Source: Lepidodermella squamata
Taxonomy: Eukaryota > Gastrotricha
Direction: 5' to 3'
NCBI GenBank assembly: GCA_047495785.1
Contig: JBLDXI010000034.1
Location: 1,302,001 to 1,366,000 of the forward strand
DNA length: 64,000 nt
The translations under genes were made by a program, and so were the position numbers. Under the pieces are notes generated by a model. The model was given only the letters and a program-made list of their open reading frames with translations, did no database searches and had not been told where the DNA came from. Each line of letters starts with the position of its first letter. Within the stretch, counting starts at the first letter, position 1. Shown piece after piece: positions 1 through 8,197 of the stretch.

Positions 1-169
1 CACATATCAGGTTTCCCGATAAAATGAGACTAGTGTCTGCAAATCTTTTGTTTGCATTTTCCGCTTCGAAGAAATATTATGTAATATTTGAAATTATTGA
101 AAAATTCCTAAAAAAAATTCGAGATTGAATTATTTTCAAATTTTGAATTATCATTCCATTTTATTTTAG

Positions 170-295
170 CGCCGTTGACGGATTGCGGCCCTGTGCCCGA
201 AATCGACTGGGCGCGAACCCGGTGCGCGTCAGCTACGAGTGCGAGTCCGACTTCACGCTCGAAGGCTCGTCGACGATCATCTGCCAGGAGGGCAA
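170..295 (+). CDS. Sushi/CCP domain exon of a gene cut by the palindrome (partial)
   Basis: One 126 bp exon follows a T-rich acceptor ending at 169; bases 1-169 look like the preceding intron. It reads as most of a Sushi (complement control protein) repeat: a Cys early on, then VSYECE, FTLEGSSTIIC and QEGK. These match the family's second to last conserved cysteines, and the usual Trp should come next. The exon stops at 295 with GTGAGT immediately after it, a textbook splice donor and also the first bases of the palindrome. Without splicing, the frame ends after one more codon (AAG then TGA). No matching downstream Sushi sequence is found on the other side of the palindrome, so the 3' part of the gene is missing here. 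Sushi repeats occur in extracellular adhesion or recognition proteins; the parent gene cannot be named. Confidence 0.7.
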
Positions 296-320
296 GTGAG
301 TAGTAAGGATGGGAACTTTG

Positions 321-492
321 GATCAGTAATAGCAGTACGGCGATTTTTACTATAGCCGTTTGGTATAAATATACGCAATTTGCGATCAGTAATGGCAGTA
401 CGGCGATTTTTACTATACCCGTTTGGTATAAATATACGCAATTTGGGGATGAGTAATAGCAGTACGGCGATTTGTACTATAGCCGCTTCTTG
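321..492 (+). repeat. About 63 bp tandem repeat, 2.7 copies, near the palindrome end
   Basis: Copies begin at 321, 384 and 448, with periods of 63 and 64. Each contains GCAGTACGGCGATTT followed by TACTATA. The first two also contain GGTATAAATATACGC, an AT-rich partly self-complementary core. The third is shortened. Short iterated blocks just inside the ends of a linear replicon are common at origins or terminal protein binding regions, but that role here is inference only. Confidence 0.85.
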
Positions 493-751
493 TCAATATA
501 CCTTCGTTTTAACCCACTGCTATGATTTCACCTAACTAAAATAAACAAATCTTCGTTTTTTCACCTGTTATGAGCTAAACTAATCATTTTTACACTGCTT
601 CTTTAGTGCAGCTGCAATAGAGCCCTTTTTCATTCACACAAACACTTTTTATTAGTCTTAACGTTTCAAGCAATGAATTTATAGCTGGGATAAGTCTTAT
701 CAGTTTTTCTATTCATTTGTTCAGAGATTTGTAGCGGCTTGATTGGAGGGG

Positions 752-1255
752 TTAACGTCCAGATGAACCGAATCCGTTATCGCCACGGGTCGAATTTGCT
801 GCTAGAGCGTTTTTCAATGGCCCCGTTACCGTTACTGCAGATTCTAAGCGACCATATTTTAAACACACCAACTGGGTAATACGGTCGCCTATTTTAATCT
901 TGTAAGGTGTTTTGCTGTTGTTTGCAAGGCAGACTACGATTTTTCCGGTGTAGTCGGCGTCTTTAATTCATGAAAAATACAGATATTCATTAGTAATTTT
1001 CATTATTATTTGCTTCTTACCTATTACTCCAGCGACCGTATCGATTCCATGGTTGATGCTCATTCCTGATCGACTGAATAGTTGTCCATAATATCCTCGT
1101 GGTAAACAGATTTTAATATCAGTTTGAATCAGTCCCCTGGTTCCAGGTTGCAGTGTCGTCTCTTCTGCTGAATAGATGTCCCAACCCACAGAGCCTTTAG
1201 TATGCTTTGTCGGTTCTTTAGCTTTGTTACTTGTTAGCTCTACCTTCAGCTTCAT
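752..1255 (-). CDS. dut: dUTP pyrophosphatase (dUTPase), left arm copy
   Basis: A trimeric-type dUTPase that hydrolyses dUTP to dUMP and PPi, keeping uracil out of new DNA. Exons are 1255-1021 and 960-752; the 60 bp intron has GTAAG and a TTAAAG acceptor. The 147 aa product has all five family motifs: GSVGWDIYSAE (about 21-31), SRSGMS, GVIDADYTG (about 76-84), GDRITQLV and the C-terminal RGDNGFGSSG. The intron splits codon 79, an Asp of motif III. The length is normal for the family. The gene faces the palindrome end, divergent from the kinase gene, with a 434 bp region between them. Unlike host dUTPases it has no leader peptide and sits inside an element, which suggests it serves the element's own replication. 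Confidence 0.95.
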
Positions 1256-1689
1256 ATTTTATAATTTATATTGTTACTGAGGTTCGATTTTTATGTGAGC
1301 GGCTACCTCCTTTCAGGCATATTGTTTTTGTAATTCAATCTTCCTTAAAAATGCATTAGGGCCTTTAGCTCTGTTGACCCCTCAGTGCTGGCTTTAATGC
1401 TTTTCATCAAAGATTCTTGGTATTGTATACATCCTCCTTAATTGCTGTCGGTAATTCAATAAGAAAACATCATGTCAATAAATCTTATACATCCTCCCTA
1501 ATTAAACAATGCGATTTTTTACTTATCAAAATAAAAAGCAATTAGGATTTTTTACCCTTTACGGTGTAATTACCTTAAACAATTCAAACAAAACATCTCC
1601 CTGTTTTTTCCTTTTATGGAAATATCACTCAGACTATTTAAGAGAGATGCTTCAAGAATACACTTAGCATATTTCTTGAAGCAAGCTGG
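1256..1689. promoter_or_regulatory. Divergent promoter region between dUTPase and kinase genes (left arm)
   Basis: This 434 bp non-coding stretch separates the two divergent genes, so it should contain both promoters. Two 18 bp direct repeats of TATACATCCTCCYTAATT lie at 1426-1443 and 1486-1503, differing at one base and 60 bp apart. A possible TATA-like TATTTAAG lies at 1635-1642, about 48 bp before the kinase ATG. The repeats could be binding sites for an activator or repressor shared by both genes. No function is demonstrated by the sequence. Confidence 0.5.
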
Positions 1690-2454
1690 ATGCATCCTAA
1701 AGTCTACCATTTCGGCATAGTCGGCAACATTGGGGCGTAAGTCTCATATACTCCACCGAATAGAATTCTATTTAAAGTCTCTTGTTTTAGCGGGAAATCA
1801 ACCTTAATCGAGGGTCTCACTAATCTACCTTCACTCAACCGTAAACTTCAGGGATATACCGCGTGGCCAATTTGCGAGCCTGTTCATCGTTGGGAGTCCT
1901 TTACTGATGACGATAAAACTAACATTTTGAAAGATTACTATCAGATGAAAAATGCGTTCAACTTTCAAATTGTAGCCACGAGTGATATGTGCGGCCTTTA
2001 TTCAGCCCCTAACCACAAACCTGAAATCTACGGGGCGCATACTATCGTTCTGCATGATCGAACGCCCTTCTGTTCTAAAAACGTCTTTATCCCATGTGCG
2101 TATGCATCCAAGCGCATAAATTCTATCGAATATCACGCTCTCATGAATTTGTATGATAATTTCGAGCCGAATTTTGTAAAAACTGAAGCTATTATTTACT
2201 TGCGCTCCTCTCCCCAAATAGCTTGTCAAAGAGCCGTAGCTAGAGCTCGGGGTTCTGAAATGCTATTATCACTGGATTATTTACGCCTCGTACATGAGTT
2301 TCATGAAAAAATGTGTACTGTTGAGACTACAAACAAATCCCTACCATGTCCCGTGCTTGTTATCGACACTGATAATTTGAATGCCTCTGAGGTTCTAAAG
2401 CAAGCTTCTCAGTATGTTGCCTCTCTTATCACGCCTGTAATCTCTCAGACTTGA
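1690..2454 (+). CDS. Deoxynucleoside kinase, left arm copy
   Basis: Phosphorylates deoxynucleosides to monophosphates for DNA synthesis (dCK/dGK/TK2/Drosophila dNK family). Exons are 1690-1736 and 1791-2454, giving 236 aa. The short first exon is needed: it supplies the start and half of the P-loop GNIGAGKST (residues 12-20), with the intron inside the codon for residue 16. Other family marks are LHDRTPFCSKNVF (the DRS/ERS substrate-site motif, here DRT), YLRSSP, a basic lid ARARG, and YLRLVHEFHEKM. No mitochondrial leader is evident. The RING gene follows after only 10 bp. With the dUTPase it would raise the dNTP supply in a non-dividing cell. Substrate preference cannot be read from the sequence. 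Confidence 0.92.
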
Positions 2455-2464
2455 ATCCTCATTG

Positions 2465-2827
2465 ATGGATCCAACAAGACTTGTGCTCTCGAACAGCCAG
2501 ATTTTAGACGCTGAATCTTTGCAATGTCCAATTTGTTTATCTATCCTACTTAATCCTATTCAAACGCGCCCCTGTGGCCATTTATTTTGTACTAAATGTG
2601 TTCTCGCTATTTTTCAAAATTCAGCTCGAACAGTATGTTGCTGTCCACTTTGCCGCGAATCATTAACAGGGAAAGATTTCGTTAAACCCCCTGTAATTTT
2701 ATCGAACATTATCTCGAATTTGATTTACAAATGCCAATATTCTGATAAAGGCTGTCCCATTACTCTAACTTATGACCTCATTTTTGGGCATGAAAAGTTA
2801 TGCCAATATAAAGAACCCATCCCTTAA
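2465..2827 (+). CDS. RING finger protein, left arm copy
   Basis: A 120 aa protein with a C3HC4 RING near the N-terminus. The ligands in order are C21, C24, C37, H39, C42, C45, C60 and C63 (CPIC, PCGHLFC, then CPLC). A second Cys/His-rich part follows (KCQYSDKGC, then GHEKLC), resembling the first half of a TRAF-type zinc finger. It is probably a small E3 ubiquitin ligase. It is intronless, unlike its neighbours, lies 10 bp after the kinase stop and ends 42 bp before the PC4-like gene. I chose ATG at 2465; no upstream in-frame ATG is available. Viral RING proteins often redirect host ubiquitination, but the target here is unknown. Confidence 0.85.
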   Translation: MDPTRLVLSNSQILDAESLQCPICLSILLNPIQTRPCGHLFCTKCVLAIFQNSARTVCCCPLCRESLTGKDFVKPPVILSNIISNLIYKCQYSDKGCPITLTYDLIFGHEKLCQYKEPIP

Positions 2828-2869
2828 AGTTTTACATTCTTATTTCATTAGATTTAATTTTCAATAATC

Positions 2870-3391
2870 ATGGCTGAGGCGATAGTAGAATCTGCTAACC
2901 AGACAGTCAATCATCACATGTCTAGTAACTTGGTCATTCAACAGCATCCTCAGGATTCTAATCTCATCTACATAATGACTGATCGCAAAGATAAGAACGA
3001 TAAGCCTAAAAAACTCGCCTTTAGACAAGACGAATTTCTTAGCCAGTTCGTTCCTTATTTTCGACCGCCGAATGATGCTTGGGTTGCTCAGGCTCAACTT
3101 GCCCTGCTATCTCACAACACAGGCTTTAAATTTTCGATGCATGAATGCAAAATTGAAGTCTGTGTCTTTGTGCCATCATTTTCACCGATTCTTATAGATA
3201 TACGCAGGTTTTATCTGGATGCTAAAGGTATTTACTTCAAATTTACAGTAATAGCAATCTTTTTATGATTTAACTTTTTAGGAAATAAACAACCCTCAAG
3301 ACAAGGAGTCTCTCTTGATGCAGCTCAGTTTCAAGACCTTGCAACTGGGGTGTTAACTGTTGCAGCGATGATTGAAACAGCCAATGAATAA
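2870..3391 (+). CDS. PC4-like putative single-stranded DNA binding protein, left arm copy
   Basis: Exons 2870-3227 and 3282-3391 give a 155 aa protein. Residues about 95-155 match the pattern of the PC4 (Sub1/p15 coactivator) C-terminal domain: a beta strand (KIEVCVFV), then ILIDIRRFYLDAKG, then QPSRQGVSLDAAQFQDL, then a helix. This copies the family's DIREYY..G..KPtrkGISL..eqw layout. The domain binds single-stranded DNA as a dimer. The intron falls exactly in the conserved loop before the second half, so the domain is only apparent after splicing. The N-terminal 90 residues are unrecognised. Being next to a protein-primed polymerase, it is a good candidate for the element's SSB. The call rests on motif pattern, not a profile search. 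Confidence 0.7.
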
Positions 3392-3508
3392 GCTAACACA
3401 AAACTTGACTAAAATGACTTACTGAATATTTATTTCAATCTATCCTTGTAATAAAGTTTTACCTCTTCCCAAATTCGATCAATTTTAAATTTTTAATCTT
3501 AGATTGTT

Positions 3509-6500
3509 ATGGATAACTATAGTTTACAATACTCATTTATTCGAAGTAATCGCCTGATTCATTCTACAAAATTCAAAATGTTTTCTGTGGAGTACTTCAT
3601 TCAGCCCGTAACATCCGACTTTGCCTCAACCTACATCAACAGATATGGCCAATCTTCTAGTTCGCTTGGGCCGATGATTCAATTGTCTGGTGGCGCTGAT
3701 GAACCTCGACTGGATAATATTCGATCATTTGTGCAGAACGTACCAGCCGACCAGGTGGCTAATATTGATTTGGAGACCCGCTTCAATATTCTGGCCAACT
3801 TCCTGTTCGATATTGTTGTAAATATCCATCGTGATTTACCTGTGAATTCCTTCTGCCGGCTAACACTGTACCACCCCGACTTGAAGATGCCTCTTAGCCT
3901 ACCCTTCATGAAACGCGATCGGTTGCTGGAAATTTCAATTTTTGATCAACTGAGAAAAATATTACAGAGTAATGAAGAACTCTCATTTGCTGGTCGGTGG
4001 ACAATTCGTCTCTGTGTCATTGATAACCCCAATGCAGATCTAGGTCAAATTGTTGGTGGTTCTCGGGCAGAGCGGGCTATAAACGAAACTTTGGACAAAT
4101 TTTTTCTTCGCTCCAAATCGATCGTTAGAATCGGAGCGCGCAAGAATGAAACGAACAATCTTTGCATGGGCAGAGCTCTCATCACTGGAGTGGCTTTGGC
4201 TCACATGAAGGCGAATCCTACGGATCCATCTCTTCAAGCAACCTTCAAATCGATACGTAGTACGCGAACCAATCGTCAATTTCGCGAAGCCACGGCGCTA
4301 TATCAGAAAGCGGGCTTACCTCTCAACCTTCCAGCCTACAATCTAGATGATCATTACTCAGCCCTGTGTTCGGCTATCGATCCTGAACATAATACTTACA
4401 GATTCGTAGTATACTCGTACGAATCACAGGATGTTATTAGGGAAATCCCAGAATTTGATCATCGCGTAAGCCTTGGGTTGCTTCCTGTTGTTCTACTGGT
4501 TTATCGCAACGACGTCTCTCAGCCCAACAGTCATCATTTTCATGTCATTGCGAATCTCAACTTTATGAAGGCCACTCTTAGCAATGCACAACGAATATGC
4601 CCCACTTGCTTTCAGACGAAAACGAGTACGGCTGTGCACAGATGCAAGTTGGCATGCTCTTCCTGCCGTAATTTTTACATGAAAAACCTGAATTTCACTT
4701 CTTTTATCATTAATATTATTTTAGGTGTATCAGGGAGCATTTGCCGTGTGATTTCCAACACAGACCAACAAAACTACACGCGGTGTCCGCAATGTCGTGC
4801 AGGTCTGATGTTTTTAACCTTTTCATTATTATTCAGCTCTTTTTATGTTTTTAGTTTTGTATAGCGAACGTTGTAAGCAAAACCACAAATGTGCTAAAAA
4901 GAATCCATGCTTTAAATGCGGGAGGAAATTTGTACATTTTCTCAAGCATGAGGCTATGTGTCCCGGGCGGCGCTGTCACATTTGTCAGGAGCCTTTGAAA
5001 GCCAGCGACGAAGAAAATGGCACACACTTCTGCTTCATGACTCCCTTGGTATACTCATTTTTTTCAGTCCAGCTTTTTTCAAAATACTGTGGTTGGTGTA
5101 TTTTTAGCCCTTGAAACCGGCGAATAAACTGGAACGTTATCGTAACCTAGTTTTTTGGGACACTGAGACATTTTCGCCATCACTTGCTGATAACAACAAT
5201 GAGTTCCAAGTATGCCTTATCGTTGCAAAGGTCGTATGCATACCTCACTGCATCGAAGCGAGGATTCAGCGATGCCATTCTAGTTGTGGACTTCATATTT
5301 TTTATGGAAGTCGTCCTCTGGAGGATTTCGTAAACTGGGTGCTTCTACCTATGAATTACCAGTCGATTTATTTGGCTCACAACTCAGCCAATTTCGATTC
5401 CTTATTATTACTGAAAGAAATTCAAACACGATGTTCTAAAGTGAAGATTCTTCAAAGGCAGGGATCTCTACTATGCATTGATTTCAAACAACAAAAAATC
5501 AGATTTTTGGATTCATATCTCTTTTTTCAATGCAGATTAAGGTAGGTTACCTAAGAAACACTAAGAAACTACATTGCTTACAGGTATTTGTTCAACAACA
5601 GGGATTTACCAGCAACAATGGGAATCCCAGACAAGAAAACCTTCTTTCCTTACGTCTTATGCACTAAAGAAAAGTAAGTACATCATCAACTTCTTGAGCT
5701 ATTGTGATTGAATTCGCTGTAATCCTTCGAGTTTCAATCTCGAATTCCCACAGCTGCCTAATATGATCTACTATGAGCCTGACAAAATGTCTCCTTCTGA
5801 AAGAGCAGAATTTCTAACTTTCTACAACGAAAACAAACTGAAACGGTTCAGTGTTCGCCACACGTTACTGCAATACTGCATACAGGATTGTCTAGTTTTG
5901 GAAAAGGCGTCAATCAAATTTCGGGCGCTAATGCTGGAGTTGTGTTCTACTGATGCCTTTAAAGAATGCATCACACTAGCTTCTCTCACAAGCACATGCT
6001 TCCGCAAGCTGTTTCTTACGAAGGATACATTACCTGTCATCCCGACCGCTGGCTACTGTGGCAAGGATTCACACAGCAGGCTCTCGATAGCTTTTCTTCA
6101 ATTTCTGATGGAGTCTGACCCTGAAACTTATGGTTCAATGAAACACGCTCAGAACTCACGTCAAGAAGTTCGAATATCTATACCTGGCCACCGTTATCCT
6201 TATCGCGTCGACGGTTTTGTTGCACGTCGTGATAAAATTCCGAGTGAACCCGATCTGATTGTCGAGGTTCATGGTTGTGCTGTCCATGGCTGCTTGCAAT
6301 GCTTTGAGGCCTCACAACTAAATTTTCTATCTGGACAACCAAACGGCGTAGTTTACAAGCAAACCTTGGAACGTGAAGAGTTGTTTCGCTCGAATGGTTA
6401 CATTCTTCAAAGCTTTTGGGAGCATGAAATTAGAGCTAGTTTCAAACAACACCCGAGAGCACAGGAGATTTATGATAATCTCACAATAGCTAATGTAATG

Positions 6501-8190
6501 GAGAGCCGTTCGTTTTTCTTTGGAGGTAACTGGAGGTTTTCCCTATTTAATCTTCGCGGGATTAAAACATCATGCCTACTTTTTAGGGCGGGTCGAAGCT
6601 TTTCGTTTAATGGCTATGATTGCCGAATCACACTCAACTTCAGGCGACCAAAATTTGGAAAAGATTGCTCAAATTTGTAAGGAAAGCGGGATGCAAACCA
6701 AGGACTTCTTATTTCCATCGCCCGATTATTCTATAATTTCCGCCGACTTCAACTCGTTATATCCAAGCTGTATGATGGATGGCTACTATGCAATAGGACC
6801 ACCTAAAGTATCCACCTTGGATCTCAGATTAAACAACGAGAAACTGCAGGAGATTTATTCAAAGGAATCTTTTTTTGGTGTCGTACAAGCACGCGTAAGC
6901 TCTTCGCATCTACATATCGTCTCCCTGCTTTCATCATCACCACATTATTTTGCTAGGTATTAGCGCCGAAAAACATCTGGCTACCTGTACTCTGCTTTCG
7001 TAGTAAACAAAACAAGCTCGTGTTCTCATGTTGCTATGCTTGTTCGTCGACTGCAAATCCAAACTTGTGCGTTTCAAGCCGTGAATGCACCCATTCTGAT
7101 TATGAAAGGTCCTGGATTGGTTCGTATTGCTCTGTGGAACTGAAGTACGCTACAGATGTTCATGGCTACAGATTGCTGGAAGTCTACGAGGTTAATAATT
7201 TTGTTTAGCCAACTCATGCATGGCTTCTATCAAGTTATTTTTTTTAGATATGGGAGTTCAAGAAGAGCAATACAATTTTCAGAGATTTCATTAAAAGATT
7301 CACCATTTTGAAGGCCGAATCCTCCGGCTGGCCGCCAAACTGTGCTACTAGTGAACAAAAAGCACAGTATTTGGAGCAATGGGAACGCATTGGTATAACG
7401 ATTGATAGCACCAAGTTGGATAAAAAGAACCCTGGGTTACGCGCGATCGCCAAATTAGTTTTGAACAGCTTTTTTGGTCGATTTGCTATGAATTCTAATC
7501 TAGAGAGAACAGATTATATCAAATCCCCGTTTCTGCTTCAGCAAATGCTAAATAATCCAGCTTTGGAAATTGTGGATATTCAACCACTAGGCTTACTCAT
7601 CAACTCTGATGATGTCTCTCGCTTGCGAATTGTAACACGGCCAACCAAAGATGCCGACGTTCCAAATGGATCCACCTCAGTTATAACAGCGGCCTTCGTA
7701 ACAGCTAATGCTCGTGTGAAACTGGCTCGTGAGCTGTACCGAGTCGGCCCAAAAAGTGCTATCTACAGCGGTTAGAGAATAGCGCCGCTTATGCTACCAA
7801 CATCTCTACGTTTTTTGTCTTTTGTTTTAGACACGGATTCAATTTTTTGCCTTCAAGGGCCTGGAATTACTAAAATTGAGTTCACACCCGTTCTTGGCGG
7901 CTTGGCGGATCAGCTTGATACAGGGCAACGCATCATTGCAATGGTTGTACTGGGCTGTAAGGCATATGCCCTACTTTTTGCTGACGGCAAAGCCAAGCTA
8001 ATGTTAAAGGTAATTGCTACTTGTTGTTACGCCCTCTGTTTTTTATTATTTACGTCACGCGCAGGGAATACGTCAAAGTTTTCATTCACGCAGTCTTCTC
8101 GATTTTTTCTTGTTCATCAAGCATGTAATACAAAGTCTCCACGATAACGAAACCAGCGGAAGCGGGGGCCGGGGTGATAACAACAAGTAG
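3509..8190 (+). CDS. Protein-primed family B DNA polymerase (Polinton/adintovirus type), complete 11-exon gene
   Basis: Exons are 3509-4667, 4725-4802, 4855-5048, 5108-5541, 5584-5673, 5732-6525, 6587-6894, 6957-7190, 7248-7770, 7831-8009 and 8065-8190. All junctions keep frame, giving 1372 aa. The first 360 residues resemble the N-terminal part of eukaryotic pPolB proteins. A Cys-rich zinc region follows (CPTC, CSSC, CPQC, CFKC, CPGRRCHIC). Exonuclease motifs are FWDTET (D495/E497), HNSANFD and YCIQDCLVL. Polymerase motif A is DFNSLYPS (about 970), motif B KLVLNSFFGRF (about 1166), motif C YSDTDSIF (about 1270), then K|GI across the last splice. A CxxC block between motifs A and B sits where the TPR1/TPR2 insertions lie. 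The last exon crosses the palindrome centre and takes its final 13 bases from the right arm. All catalytic residues looked for are present. Confidence 0.95.
8030..8177. other. Unique 148 bp centre of the palindrome
   Basis: This is the only part of the element present once. On the plus strand it holds the end of the last polymerase intron (acceptor GCGCAG at 8059-8064) and most of the last polymerase exon. The flanking bases TACTTGTTGTTA (8018-8029) and TAACAACAAGTA (8178-8189) are inverted and adjoin it, so the centre can be drawn as the loop of a giant hairpin. A fold-back copying event would leave just such a short loop. Confidence 0.9.
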
Positions 8191-8197
8191 CAATTAC

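Larger units (their letters stand above)
296..8029 (+). repeat. Left arm of a 15.6 kb palindrome (7,734 bp inverted repeat)
   Basis: Every feature here has a mirror copy, with position x corresponding to 16207 minus x. Predicted proteins are identical between arms, as are all stretches of bases I compared. The arm starts GTGAGTAGTAAGGATGG and ends at TTGTTGTTA (8029). The next base on each side no longer pairs: 295 against 15912, and 8030 against 8177. From the outside inward it holds three 63 bp tandem repeats, an outward-facing dUTPase, then deoxynucleoside kinase, RING, PC4-like and DNA polymerase genes all facing the centre. Bases 493-751 hold no recognisable gene. The identity implies a very recent duplication, ongoing gene conversion, or an assembly artefact. 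Confidence 0.95.

Noticed and set aside
5674-5762. A frameshift in the polymerase at the intron before 5763
   Set aside because: Using the obvious CACAG acceptor next to 5752 breaks the frame, but the acceptor ending CTTCGAG at 5731 keeps frame and yields conserved residues, so the gene is intact.
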